Assembly: GCA_934553255.1 (NCBI GenBank) | Contig: CAKTEZ010000030.1 | Coordinates: forward strand, 1 to 17,254 | Source of the DNA: an uncultured Oscillospiraceae bacterium | GTDB taxonomy: Bacteria > Bacillota > Clostridia > Oscillospirales > Oscillospiraceae | Reading direction: 5' to 3' | DNA length: 17,254 nt | Shown: positions 6,211-16,187 of the stretch, one piece after another | Layout of the letters: each line of letters starts with the position of its first letter | Numbering within the stretch: the first letter of the stretch is position 1 | Translations under genes and position numbers: made by a program | Notes under the pieces: model-generated | Databases searched by the model: none | Seen by the model: the letters and a program-made list of their open reading frames with translations, nothing else | Told to the model about the DNA's origin: nothing

Positions 6211-8525
6211 ATGGCAGAGAAAAATCTGGTGATCGTGGAGTCCCCGGCGAAAGCGAAAACCATTGGAAAATATCTGGGCAAAAACTATACGGTCAAGGCG
6301 AGCATGGGTCACCTGCGCGACCTGCCCAAGAGCAAGCTGGGCATCGACATCGAGCATGACTTCGAGCCGGACTACAAGCCCATCCGCGGCAAGGAGACCC
6401 TGATCCGCGAATTGAAGGACGCCGCGAAGGAGAGCGATACCGTCTATCTTGCGACCGACCCGGACCGCGAGGGCGAGGCCATTTCGTGGCATCTCAAATA
6501 TCTGCTCGACCTGAACGACGACAAGGCCAAGCGCGTGACCTTCAACGAGATCACAAAGAACGTCGTGCAGGAGAGCATCGCGCAGCCGCGCGAGATCGAC
6601 CAGAACCTCGTGGACGCGCAGCAGGCGCGCCGCGTGCTGGACCGCATCGTGGGCTACCAGCTCTCGCCGCTGCTGTGGAAAAAGGTGCGCCGCGGGCTTT
6701 CCGCGGGCCGCGTGCAGTCCGTCGCCACGCGCATGGTGGACGAGCGCGAAAAGGAGATCGAGAATTTCAAACCCGAGGAATACTGGACGCTCGACGCCCA
6801 GCTTCTCGACGAGAAGAGCCATAAGACCTTCGCCGCCCGCTACTACGGCGAGGACGGCAAAAAGACCGAGCCTGCCTCGCGTGAGGCGGTGGACCGCATC
6901 ATTGCCGACACCAAAAGCGCCGTGTTCGCGGTCAAGAGCGTCAAACGCGCGGACAAGCAGCGCTCGCCCTCCCCGCCGTTCACCACCTCCACGCTCCAGC
7001 AGGAGGCCAGCCGCAAGCTGAACATGACCCCGCGCCGCACCATGGCCATCGCCCAGCAGCTTTATGAGGGCGTGGATGTGGCGGGCGAGGGTACCGTGGG
7101 CCTGATCACCTACATGAGAACCGACTCGCTCCGCATCAGCGAGGAGGCGCTCGCCGCCGCGAGAAGCTTCATTCTCGGCCGCTACGGCAAGGACTACTAC
7201 CCCGCTTCTACCCGCCGCTTTAAGACCAAGGCGGGCGCGCAGGACGCGCACGAGGCCATCCGCCCGTCCAATGTGGACTTTACGCCGGAGCGGCTCAAGG
7301 GCGACCTTACGGGCGAGCAGTACCGCCTGTACCGGCTCATCTGGAGCCGCTTTCTCGCCAGTCAGATGGCAAACGCCGTCTATGACAGCGTGGCTGTGGA
7401 GATCGCCTCCGGCGCACACGAGTTCCGCGCGAGCGCGAGCAGCCTGAAGTTTTCCGGCTACACCGCTGTTTACGAGGAATCCCGCGACGACGAGAAGGAG
7501 GAGAAGACCCTTCCGCTGCCGCCGCTGGCCGAGGGCCAGACGCTGGAGCTGCAAGGCTTCGACGAGGAGCAGCACTTCACCCAGCCCCCCACGCGCTACA
7601 CCGATGCAACGCTTATCCGTGCGCTCGAGCAGAACGGCATCGGCCGCCCCTCGACCTACGCGCCCACGGTCTCGACCATCCTTGACCGCGAGTATGTGGT
7701 CAAGGAGGGCAAGTTCCTGCGGATCACGCCGCTTGGCAGCGTGGTCACAAAGCTGATGGAGGAGAAGTTCCCCGACATCGTGGACACCAAGTTCACCGCC
7801 CGCATGGAAAAGGAGCTGGACACCGTCGAGGAGGGAAAGATCGCATGGAAGAATATCCTCCGCGAATTTTACGGACCGTTTTCCGATGAGGTGAAGGCGG
7901 CGGAGAGCATGGAACGCATCCATGTGCCGGACGAAGAGACCGAGGAGCTTTGCACGGAATGCGGCAGAAAGCTTGTCATCAAGTCCGGCCGCTTCGGCCG
8001 CTTCCTTGCCTGCCCGGGCTATCCCGAGTGCAGCTTCACCATGCCGCTCGTGGTCGAGATGCCGGGGCGCTGCCCCAAATGCGGCGGACGGCTGATGAAG
8101 CGCACGGGCAAGAGCCAGAAGACCGGCAAGCAGTACACCTACTACTGCTGCGAATTTGGCACGAGCCGCGACGAGACGAAAAAGTGCGACTTTATGACAT
8201 GGGATGTTCCCACGAAGGACGACTGCCCCGTCTGCGGTCAGACGATGTTCAAGAAGGCGGGCAAGGGCTTCAAGAAACCGTTCTGCATCAACCCCGCGTG
8301 CGAGAACTTCGTGCCGGAGGAGAAGCGCGGCTATGTCCGCAAGAAGGAGGACGGCGAGACGGCGGACGGCGCGGAGAGCGCAAGGAAGAAGCCCGCGACC
8401 CGAAAGCCCGCGGCGAAGAAGGCGGCGGAAACGGCGAAGAAGAAGTCCGCCGTGAAGAAAACGGCCGCTAAGACCGCGGAGAAAAAGACCGCCGCCAAAA
8501 AGACGGCGAAGAAGGAAGAAAGCTG

Positions 8526-8526
<1 letters not shown>
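6211..8526 (+). CDS. topA: DNA topoisomerase I (type IA)
   Basis: This 771-residue enzyme relaxes negative supercoils by cutting and passing single strands. The Toprim domain carries VIVESPAKAKTIGKYLG (metal-binding Glu near residue 10) and D83-PDREGE. The active-site tyrosine is Y301 in TYMRTDS. Three C-terminal zinc ribbons are visible, beginning CTEC at 581, CPKC at 621 and CPVC at 672. After residue about 724 comes a tail of Lys/Ala/Thr repeats in which roughly one residue in three is lysine. Lysine-rich TopA tails of actinobacteria are known to hold the enzyme on DNA; the same role is inferred here. GAGGAG precedes the ATG. The stop shares one base with the trmFO start (TGATG), which implies translational coupling. 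Confidence 0.98.
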
Positions 8527-9848
<1,322 letters not shown>

Positions 9849-9854
9849 ATACCT

Positions 9855-10886
9855 ATGAAGATCATCGTTGATGCGATGGGCGGCGACTTCGCCCCCGAGG
9901 CCCCCGTCCGCGGCGCGCTGCTGGCGAACGAAAAGCTGGGCGCGGACATCATTCTCACCGGCCGCACGGAGGACATTCTCCGCGCGCTGGACAAGGCGGG
10001 CTGCAGGGAGGTGCCGAAGGGCATTGAGATCGCAAACGCGGAGGAGGTCGTGGAGATCTGCGACGACCCCGCGACCGCCTTCAAGCAGAAAAAGGATTCC
10101 TCGCTCACCGTGGGGCTGAACCTCCTGCGGGACGGGCAGGCAGACGGCTTCGTTTCCGCCGGCTCCACCGGCGCGCTGCTCGCGGGCGCGACGCTCGTGG
10201 TCAAGCGCATCCGCGGCCTGCGCCGCGCGGCGCTCGCCCCCACGATCCCGACTGCGGCGGGCAGGGCGGTTTTGATCGACTGCGGCGCGAACGCCGAATG
10301 CACGAGCGAATACCTGCTGCAATTCGCCTACCTCGGCAGCTACTATGCCGAAAAGGTGCTGGGCATTGCTGCGCCCCGCGTGGGACTTTTGAACATCGGC
10401 GCGGAGCCGAGCAAGGGCGATACGCTCCGCCGCGAGACCTACGCGCGGCTTCGGGAAGCGGGGGAGCAGGGCCACCTGAATTTCATTGGCAACATCGAGG
10501 CCAATACCGCGCTGATGGGCGGCTGCGATGTGATCGTGGCCGACGGCTACAGCGGCAACATCATGCTCAAGAGCATCGAGGGCAGCGCAAAGCTCATGAG
10601 CGGCGAACTGAAGAAAATGATGGCGAAAAACGCCAAGACGAAGCTCGCCTACCTTCTGCTCAGGGGCGGCTTTGCCGAGTTCAAGAAGCTGCTCGATCCC
10701 AACGAGGTCGGCGGCACGGCGCTGCTCGGCATTTCCAAGCCGGTCGTCAAGGCGCACGGCTCGTCGAACGACCGCGCGTTCTTCAACGCGGTGCGGCAGG
10801 CGATGGCGGTCGCGGAGAGCGGCATCATTGCCGACATCACCGCCAATGTGGACAGGATGAAGGTCACGCCGGAAAAGGACGGCTGA
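9855..10886 (+). CDS. plsX: Phosphate acyltransferase PlsX
   Basis: This 343-residue enzyme converts acyl-ACP and phosphate to acyl-phosphate, the donor used by PlsY in the first step of phospholipid synthesis. It acts as a peripheral membrane enzyme. Family motifs run in order: VDAMGGDFAPEAPVRGA at the N-terminus, FVSAGSTGALLAGA, IDCGAN, NIGAEPSKGD, FIGNIEAN, DGYSGNIMLKS and finally VGGTALLGISKPVVKAHGSS. AAAGGAG overlaps the trmFO stop region and gives the ATG a good site. It is the last gene of the operon begun at 4114. The gene for its acyl donor, acpP, follows after 81 nt that contain a separate promoter. Confidence 0.97.
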   Translation: MKIIVDAMGGDFAPEAPVRGALLANEKLGADIILTGRTEDILRALDKAGCREVPKGIEIANAEEVVEICDDPATAFKQKKDSSLTVGLNLLRDGQADGFVSAGSTGALLAGATLVVKRIRGLRRAALAPTIPTAAGRAVLIDCGANAECTSEYLLQFAYLGSYYAEKVLGIAAPRVGLLNIGAEPSKGDTLRRETYARLREAGEQGHLNFIGNIEANTALMGGCDVIVADGYSGNIMLKSIEGSAKLMSGELKKMMAKNAKTKLAYLLLRGGFAEFKKLLDPNEVGGTALLGISKPVVKAHGSSNDRAFFNAVRQAMAVAESGIIADITANVDRMKVTPEKDG

Positions 10887-10904
10887 TTTTTCCGAAAATG
10901 GCTA

Positions 10905-10933
10905 TTGACAGGCAGGCTATCTTGCCGTATCAT
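10905..10933 (+). promoter_or_regulatory. Strong sigma-A promoter of acpP
   Basis: A perfect -35 TTGACA (10905-10910), a 17-bp spacer and a -10 TATCAT (10928-10933) lie between plsX and acpP. Transcription would start near 10940 with a short leader. The spacer contains an imperfect inverted repeat with GGCA and TGCC arms (10911-10926). No match to the Bacillus FapR operator was recognised. Confidence 0.7.
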
Positions 10934-10967
10934 TTTCCCAGACGCTTCCTGAGGAGGAATGGATGAG

Positions 10968-11213
10968 ATGACTTCTGAAGAGATTTTTAAGACAATGCAG
11001 GACCTGATCGCGGAGCAGTTTGCCGTGGACGCCGACGAGGTGACGATGAACAGCTCCTTTGAGGACGATCTGAGCGCCGATTCCGTCGATCTGGTCGAGC
11101 TGGTCATGGCGATGGAGGAGGAATTCGAGATCGACGAGATCCCCGAAGAGGACCTGCTCACGCTCAAGACCGTCGGCGACTGCGTGCGTTACCTGACCGC
11201 CAAGCTGAACTGA
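10968..11213 (+). CDS. acpP: Acyl carrier protein
   Basis: This 81-residue acidic protein carries growing fatty acids on a 4'-phosphopantetheine arm. The attachment serine is S39 in the [10 protein letters not shown] motif, a DSV variant of the usual DSL. The opening [17 protein letters not shown] and the late [12 protein letters not shown] match the family. The start was placed at the second in-frame ATG because GAGGAGG (10951-10957) stands 10 nt before it. The first ATG, at 10959, is only 1 nt from that site and adds three residues (MDE). It has its own promoter and a hairpin just after the stop, so it can be made in larger amounts than its neighbours. Confidence 0.96.
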   Translation: MTSEEIFKTMQDLIAEQFAVDADEVTMNSSFEDDLSADSVDLVELVMAMEEEFEIDEIPEEDLLTLKTVGDCVRYLTAKLN

Positions 11214-11222
11214 ACGGCATTT

Positions 11223-11252
11223 CCGCCCCGCCCTCGCGCGGGGCGGCATTTT
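11223..11252 (+). terminator. Hairpin with short T-run between acpP and rnc
   Basis: Arms CCGCCCCGC (11223-11231) and GCGGGGCGG (11238-11246) form a 9-bp, all-GC stem with a 6-nt loop, followed by CATTTT. The T-run is only four long, so partial read-through into rnc is likely. The hairpin ends 25 nt before the rnc start codon. Confidence 0.65.
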
Positions 11253-11271
11253 GAAAAGGAGGCGAGAAGCC

Positions 11272-11952
11272 TTGCACGAACTGGAAAAAAAGCTGGGCTA
11301 CCGTTTCCGCAGCGAGGTCCTGCTTGCCGAAGCCCTGCGCCACAGCTCCTATGCCAACGAGCACCGCGGCGTACTCGCGGTGAGCAACGAACGGCTGGAA
11401 TTTCTGGGCGACAGCGTCCTCGGCTTTGTCACGGCAGAGTTTCTGTTTGCCAAGCACCCCGACTCGCCGGAGGGCGAGCTGACGCGCATCCGCGCGGCGC
11501 TCGTGTGCGAGCAGAGCCTGTACGAGGTCGCGCAGAGCCTGGACCTCGGCAAGTACCTCAAGCTCGGCAACGGCGAGGAGAACTGCGGCGGCCGCACCCG
11601 CCCGTCCATTCTGGCGGACGCAACGGAGGCCGTGATTGCCGCCGTGTACCTCGACGGCGGCCTGACCGCCGCAAGCGAGCTGATCCACCGCGTCCTGCTC
11701 GACAAGGAGCGGGAGGAGGTCGTGGAGGAAAAGCGCCGCGACTATAAGACCGTGCTGCAGGAGCTGGTGCAGCGCGAGCCGAACCGCACGCTGACCTACC
11801 GGCTCTCCGGCGAGGCCGGACCCGACCACGACAAGACCTTCACCTTTGAGGTCCTGCTCAACGGCGCGGTCGTCGGCAGCGGCGAGGGCCACAGCAAGAA
11901 GGAAGCCGAGCAGCAGGCCGCGCGCGCGGCGCTGGAGCAGCTGGAAAAATAA
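11272..11952 (+). CDS. rnc: Ribonuclease III
   Basis: This 226-residue endonuclease cuts double-stranded RNA, including rRNA precursors. The catalytic signature NERLEFLGD is at 39-47 with E43 and D47, and the second acidic pair lies in LADATEAVIAAVYLDGG. A double-stranded RNA binding domain fills about 155-226 (DYKTVLQELVQ to the Ala-rich KKEAEQQAARAAL end). The start is a TTG at 11272 chosen because AAAAGGAGG (11254-11262) is 9 nt upstream. Another TTG at 11251 lies in front of that site and within the preceding terminator, so it is unlikely. No separate promoter was found; expression probably depends on read-through from acpP. The plsX-acpP-rnc order is common in Firmicutes. Confidence 0.95.
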   Translation: MHELEKKLGYRFRSEVLLAEALRHSSYANEHRGVLAVSNERLEFLGDSVLGFVTAEFLFAKHPDSPEGELTRIRAALVCEQSLYEVAQSLDLGKYLKLGNGEENCGGRTRPSILADATEAVIAAVYLDGGLTAASELIHRVLLDKEREEVVEEKRRDYKTVLQELVQREPNRTLTYRLSGEAGPDHDKTFTFEVLLNGAVVGSGEGHSKKEAEQQAARAALEQLEK

Positions 11953-11956
11953 AGGG

Positions 11957-11990
11957 AAAACCGTCGGACGATGTCCGACGGTTTTAATTT
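11957..11990. terminator. Strong bidirectional intrinsic terminator after rnc
   Basis: AAAACCGTCGGAC (11957-11969) pairs perfectly with GTCCGACGGTTTT (11973-11985) around a 3-nt GAT loop, followed by AATTT. It begins 4 nt after the rnc stop and separates rnc from the uppP promoter. Confidence 0.92.
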
Positions 11991-12010
11991 ACATAACTCC
12001 AAATTGCTAC

Positions 12011-12039
12011 TGGAATTTTTCACCGGCCTGTGTTATACT
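12011..12039 (+). promoter_or_regulatory. Extended -10 promoter of uppP-ftsK
   Basis: TGTTATACT (12031-12039) is an extended -10 (TG-n-TATACT). The -35 at the matching 17-bp distance is only a weak TGGAAT (12011-12016), which extended -10 promoters tolerate. It lies between the rnc terminator and uppP, with the start of transcription near 12046. Confidence 0.6.
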
Positions 12040-12085
12040 CTATCCTGTATCTATCTGCATTTTTGTGTAAAGGAGCGTGAATGCT

Positions 12086-12916
12086 ATGTCATGGCTTTCC
12101 GCTGTGGTGCTCGGCCTTGTACAGGGCATTGCCGAGTTTCTGCCCATCTCCTCCTCCGGTCATCTGGCCATCGCGGAGCATCTGTTGAATATGCAGGGCG
12201 CGTCGGAGGTCCCGCCGTTTTACGACGTCCTGCTCCACCTCGGCACGCTGGTCGCTGTATTCGTCGCCTACTGGGGCGAGATCCGCGATATGATCGTCGA
12301 GTTCTTCGCCGGGATCGGCGACCTGATCCACCATACGACGCCCAAGACCGTGCCGCCCGCGCGCCGCATGGTCCTGCTCGTCATCGTCGGTACGCTGCCG
12401 CTTTTCGCCATGGTCCCCGTCCGCCGCTTTTTTGAGGGGCTGGGCGACAATATGTATTTCATCGGCGGCGCGCTGCTCTTCACCGGCGTCCTGCTTTTCC
12501 TGAGCGACCGCGTGCGCCGCGGCCGCAAGACGGAGACGAGCGCCCGCCTTTCCGACGCGCTCATCGTCGGGCTGGGGCAGGCGGTCGCGCTCTGCCCGGG
12601 CGTGTCCCGCTCCGGCATGACCATCACCATGGGCTGCTTCGTGGGCTTTGAGCGTAGGTTTGCCGTGCGCTTTTCGTTCATTCTCTCCATTCCCGCCATT
12701 CTCGGCGCGAATATTCTCAGTTTCAAGGACGCGCTGGACGCGGGCGTGGACTGGTCCGCGCTGCCGGTCTATCTTGCGGGTGTGGCGGTCGCCGCCGTAA
12801 CGGGTTATGCCTGCATCCGCCTGCTGAGAATGATCGCCGACCGCGGGCGCTTCGGTGCGTTCGCCTACTACTGTTGGGCGGTCGGCGCATTGGTTTTGAT
12901 CCTCACTATCGTATAA
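12086..12916 (+). CDS. uppP: Undecaprenyl-diphosphatase UppP/BacA
   Basis: This 276-residue polytopic membrane enzyme removes a phosphate from undecaprenyl diphosphate, recycling the lipid carrier for peptidoglycan; extra copies give bacitracin resistance. The two signature regions are QGIAEFLPISSSGH at residues 13-26 (E17, H26) and PGVSRSGMTI, with R175 as the conserved arginine. About eight hydrophobic segments are visible. The ATG at 12086 was preferred because AAAGGAG (12069-12075) is 10 nt upstream; an in-frame GTG at 12077 would be only 1 nt from it. ftsK follows after 12 nt, so both are likely on one transcript. Confidence 0.96.
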   Translation: MSWLSAVVLGLVQGIAEFLPISSSGHLAIAEHLLNMQGASEVPPFYDVLLHLGTLVAVFVAYWGEIRDMIVEFFAGIGDLIHHTTPKTVPPARRMVLLVIVGTLPLFAMVPVRRFFEGLGDNMYFIGGALLFTGVLLFLSDRVRRGRKTETSARLSDALIVGLGQAVALCPGVSRSGMTITMGCFVGFERRFAVRFSFILSIPAILGANILSFKDALDAGVDWSALPVYLAGVAVAAVTGYACIRLLRMIADRGRFGAFAYYCWAVGALVLILTIV

Positions 12917-12928
12917 GGGGTTTTTCGT

Positions 12929-15502
12929 ATGGCAGCACAGAAGAAAACGACGCCCGCCAAGCGGACGACAACAAACAAAAAGACGGCGGCGGGCAAGCGC
13001 ACCGCCGCGCCGAAGAAGCGCCCTGTCCGCCGCGAGGTCGACGGCGCGGTGTGCCTGCTGCTGGCGCTGTGCGTGGTCGTGGGCTACTTCCAGAGCGGCG
13101 CGCTCTTCGTCGATCAGCTTTCGCTGCTCTGCCGCGGCCTGTTCGGTTACGGCTATTACCTTGCCGCGCCCGCGCTGCTGCTGGCGGCGTACATCCTTAT
13201 TTTCCACCACGGGCGTCCCGTCACGCTGCGCGTGGTCAGCTCGCTGCTCCTGCCGCCGCTGCTCGGCTCGCTGGTGCATATCGTCACCTGCACGCGGGAA
13301 TTTGAGTCCTCACTCGGCATTCTCAAGGCGCTGTGGACGAGCGGCCTTGCGATGGAAAGCGGCGGCGCCGTGTCCGGCGCGCTGGCGGTTGGCTTCCTTG
13401 CCGTGTTCGGCAAGGCGGCGAGCATCATCATTTTCTCCGTCCTGCTGGTGATGTTCCTGCTCTTTGCGCTCAACCTGACCGTCGCCGCCATCGTCGAGGC
13501 GGTGCGCTCGCATGAGCGCGTTCCCTACGAGCCGGAGGACGAGGAGGCGGCTCCCGCTCCCCGCGCCGCAGAAAAGCCCAAGGCGCGCATCGACATCCCG
13601 CTCGACGGCGAGGCGCCCGCTGCGCCGAAGAAGGAGGGGAAGCTTTCCGGCTTCTTTGCCCATAAGTCCGATTCCGTCCGCACGCCGGACGAGCTGCTCG
13701 GCGCAAAACCTGCGGAGCCTGCGCCCGCACCGGTCGCTCCTGCGTCCGCTGCGCCACCCGCCATTGACCCCGTGCTGACCGAGCCGACCTACACGCCGAT
13801 CGCGCCCGCCGCGCCTGCTGCTCCCGCTGCGGCTCCTGTATCTGCGCCCATACCCCCCACGCCGGTAAAGTCCTCCGCGCCGGAGGAGGTCGCCGCCGAG
13901 GCGGAAAAGGTCGCCGGTGAGATCGAGTCCGAGTTGGAGCAGGACATTCCCGAATACACCTTCCCGCCCATCACGCTGCTCGACGAGGGCGGCGGTGGGA
14001 ACGCGGTGGAGGCGGGCGCGGAGCTGCGGAACAACTCCCGCCGCCTTGCCGAAACGCTCAAAAGCTTCGGCGTGGAGGCGCGCGCGGGTGATGTGGTGCG
14101 CGGCCCCAGCGTCACGCGCTATGAGTTTACACTCGACCAGGGCGTGAAGCTGTCCAAGATCACGAACCTTGCCGACGACATCGCCCTTGCGCTCGGCGCG
14201 TCCGGCGTCCGCATCGCGCCCATTCCGGACAAGATCTCCGTCGTCGGCATTGAGGTGCCGAACAAGCTTGTCTCCGCCGTCCACATCCGCGATGTGCTGG
14301 AGTCCCGCGAATTCACGCAGCATAAGTCCACCGTCGCCTTTGCCGTCGGCAAGGACATTGCGGGCAACAACATCATCGGCAACATCGCCAAGCTTCCGCA
14401 TGTCCTCATCGCCGGTACGACCGGCTCCGGTAAATCCGTCTGTACGAACTCGCTCATCGTTTCGCTCCTCTATAAATCCACGCCGGACGAGGTGCGCTTC
14501 ATCATGGTCGATCCGAAAATGGTCGAGCTTGCGCCCTACAACGGCATTCCGCACCTGCTCATTCCCGTCGTCACCGACCCGAAGAAAGCGGCGGGCGCGC
14601 TGCAATGGGCGGTCTACGAGATGATGAAGCGCTACAAGCTGTTCTCCGAGCGCAATGTCAAGGACCTCGCGGGCTACAACGCCCTCGCCGCGGCGGACGA
14701 AACGCTCAAGAAGCTGCCGAGCGTCGTGGTCGTTATCGACGAGTTGGCCGACCTGATGCTCGTGGCGGCGAAGGAGGTCGAGGAATCGATCTGCCGCGTG
14801 GCGCAGATGGGCCGCGCCGCGGGAATGCACCTTGTTATCGCCACGCAGCGCCCCTCTGCCGATGTTATCACGGGCCTCATGAAGGCCAATATCCCCAGCC
14901 GTATCGCCTTCGCGGTCGCGTCCTCGCTGGAATCCCGCATCATTCTCGATACCACGGGCGCGGAGAAGCTCGTCGGCCGCGGCGATATGCTCTACGCCCC
15001 GCTCGGCGAGGGCAAGCCCCGCCGTGTGCAGGGCTGCTTCATCTCCGCCGAGGAGATCGACCGCGTGGTGGGCTTCGTCAAGGCCAACGGCGCGGCGCAG
15101 TACGACGAGAGCGTGATCGACAAGATCGAGCAGGCCGTCGCCGAAAAGGAACGGGGCGGCAAGGCCGCGCCCTCCGGCGCGGCGTCCGAGCCGGCCGCCG
15201 ACGAGGGGGACGAGCTGCTGCCCGCCGCCATCGACATAGTGCTGGAGACCGGACAGGCCTCCGTCTCCATGCTTCAGCGCCGCCTGAAGCTCGGCTATTC
15301 CCGCGCGGCGCGCATCGTCGATGAAATGGAAACGCGCGGCATCGTCGGACCCTTTGAGGGGTCCAAGCCGCGCCAGCTCCTCATCACCCGCGAAAAGTGG
15401 GAGGAGATCCAGATGCGCGGCGGTCTCGGCGCGATGAGCGCCGCGGCAATGTCCGCGCAGGACACGGCGGAAGAACCGCCGGTCGAGGAGGAGCTTCCGT
15501 AA
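12929..15502 (+). CDS. ftsK: DNA translocase FtsK/SpoIIIE
   Basis: This 857-residue protein pumps chromosomal DNA through the division or sporulation septum. Residues 2-36 are a Lys/Ala/Thr-rich cytoplasmic tail. Hydrophobic segments between about 37 and 186 form the membrane domain, usually four helices. A Pro/Ala-rich linker (about 190-335) leads to the motor domains, which begin near PEYTFPP at 341. Walker A is GTTGSGKS at 496-503, and Walker B is VVVVIDELADLM with D604-E605. RVAQMGRAAGMHLVIATQRPS is the usual sensor region. A winged-helix gamma domain (about 763-825) binds guiding DNA sequences. AAGGGG lies 8 nt before the ATG. Sequence alone does not separate a vegetative FtsK from a sporulation-specific SpoIIIE role. 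Confidence 0.96.
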   Translation: MAAQKKTTPAKRTTTNKKTAAGKRTAAPKKRPVRREVDGAVCLLLALCVVVGYFQSGALFVDQLSLLCRGLFGYGYYLAAPALLLAAYILIFHHGRPVTLRVVSSLLLPPLLGSLVHIVTCTREFESSLGILKALWTSGLAMESGGAVSGALAVGFLAVFGKAASIIIFSVLLVMFLLFALNLTVAAIVEAVRSHERVPYEPEDEEAAPAPRAAEKPKARIDIPLDGEAPAAPKKEGKLSGFFAHKSDSVRTPDELLGAKPAEPAPAPVAPASAAPPAIDPVLTEPTYTPIAPAAPAAPAAAPVSAPIPPTPVKSSAPEEVAAEAEKVAGEIESELEQDIPEYTFPPITLLDEGGGGNAVEAGAELRNNSRRLAETLKSFGVEARAGDVVRGPSVTRYEFTLDQGVKLSKITNLADDIALALGASGVRIAPIPDKISVVGIEVPNKLVSAVHIRDVLESREFTQHKSTVAFAVGKDIAGNNIIGNIAKLPHVLIAGTTGSGKSVCTNSLIVSLLYKSTPDEVRFIMVDPKMVELAPYNGIPHLLIPVVTDPKKAAGALQWAVYEMMKRYKLFSERNVKDLAGYNALAAADETLKKLPSVVVVIDELADLMLVAAKEVEESICRVAQMGRAAGMHLVIATQRPSADVITGLMKANIPSRIAFAVASSLESRIILDTTGAEKLVGRGDMLYAPLGEGKPRRVQGCFISAEEIDRVVGFVKANGAAQYDESVIDKIEQAVAEKERGGKAAPSGAASEPAADEGDELLPAAIDIVLETGQASVSMLQRRLKLGYSRAARIVDEMETRGIVGPFEGSKPRQLLITREKWEEIQMRGGLGAMSAAAMSAQDTAEEPPVEEELP

Positions 15503-15510
15503 ATACGAAA

Positions 15511-15552
15511 AACAGCGCCTCACGGCATGGACCGTGGGGCGCTGTTGTTGTC
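15511..15552 (+). terminator. Intrinsic terminator after ftsK
   Basis: AACAGCGCC-T-CACGG (15511-15525) pairs with CCGTG-G-GGCGCTGTT (15532-15546) across a 6-nt loop. This gives a 15-bp stem with a single T-G wobble, followed by a T/G-rich run. It begins 8 nt after the ftsK stop. Confidence 0.8.
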
Positions 15553-15647
15553 TGTTCGAGAGCTTTTTTCGTCCTCGCACAATATTCTTAGACGGAGGAA
15601 AACGGAAAAGGTTCCCGCCAAACGAAGAAATTTCAAAAATTTTTTTC

Positions 15648-15674
15648 ACGGGACCTGCCGTGCGCGCATAAGCT
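15648..15674 (+). promoter_or_regulatory. Possible sigma-K-type sporulation promoter for cwlJ-gerQ
   Basis: AC at 15648-15649 and CATAAGCT at 15667-15674 are separated by 17 bp. The mother-cell sigma-K consensus is AC-N16/17-CATANNNTA, so this misses only the last base. Such short consensus matches arise easily by chance. The site is credible mainly because the genes downstream look like spore coat and germination genes. Confidence 0.3.
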
Positions 15675-15705
15675 GAAGCGAAAGAAACGGCAGGGAGGCG
15701 AGGCG

Positions 15706-16146
15706 ATGGCGTACTCCGAGCGCGAGCTGCTGGCGCGGCTTATCGAGTGCGAGGCGGGCGGCGAGGGAGAAAACGGCATGAAGGCGGTGGCGAGCGTCGT
15801 GATGAACCGCGTGAACGCATCGGGCGGCGAATACGCCCGCGTGGGGCAGGGCAGCATCCGCAGGGTCATCATGCAGCCCGGGCAGTTCGTCTGCGCGAGC
15901 GAAACGGAGGGGGGCGCCTATAACCCGCAGAACATCTACAATATGCGCCCCACGGATGTCCACTTTGCCATTGCGGACTGGGCGATGGCGGGCAACCGGC
16001 TGACGGGGCTGGGCGACGCGCTGTGGTTTTTCAATCCTTTTTCGGATACCTGCCGCCCAAACTTTCCCTCGGCGGTCGGCGTTTTTCGCACCCGCATCGG
16101 CGACCATTGCTTCTACGACCCCACCGAAGCCTATTACGACACTTGA
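15706..16146 (+). CDS. cwlJ: CwlJ-type spore cortex-lytic hydrolase
   Basis: This 146-residue protein is close in size to Bacillus CwlJ (about 142) and belongs to the SleB/CwlJ cell wall hydrolase family, which degrades cortex peptidoglycan during germination. The N-terminal block LLARLIECEAGGEGENGMKA contains the family's E-A-x-G-E motif with the probable catalytic Glu near 14-16. The middle VASVVMNRV and the C-terminal blocks ALWFFNP, CRPNFP and DHCFYDPTEAYY match CwlJ more than SleB. There is no signal peptide and no peptidoglycan-binding domain, again like CwlJ, which is placed in the coat from the mother cell. A GGGAGG site precedes the ATG. The gene downstream is a GerQ-like protein, the known CwlJ partner, which supports the call. 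Confidence 0.88.
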   Translation: MAYSERELLARLIECEAGGEGENGMKAVASVVMNRVNASGGEYARVGQGSIRRVIMQPGQFVCASETEGGAYNPQNIYNMRPTDVHFAIADWAMAGNRLTGLGDALWFFNPFSDTCRPNFPSAVGVFRTRIGDHCFYDPTEAYYDT

Positions 16147-16187
16147 GAGACGGAAAACAGGAAAAGAGCAGGAAAGGATAGAATGGC

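Noticed and set aside
10905..10933. FapR-type operator at the acpP promoter
   Set aside because: The fatty-acid regulator consensus known from Bacillus is not present; only a short imperfect GGCA/TGCC repeat is seen.
10959..10961. Earlier in-frame ATG of acpP
   Set aside because: It is 1 nt from the GAGGAGG site; the ATG at 10968 has normal spacing and gives the usual ACP N-terminus.
11251..11253. Upstream TTG as rnc start
   Set aside because: It precedes the ribosome binding site and lies in the acpP terminator's T-run.
12077..12079. GTG start for uppP
   Set aside because: It is only 1 nt from AAAGGAG; the ATG at 12086 has normal spacing and begins at the usual family position.
15647..15662. 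CACGG-GACCTG-CCGTG hairpin upstream of cwlJ
   Set aside because: Only 5 bp with no T-run downstream on either strand; it overlaps the candidate promoter and is probably chance.
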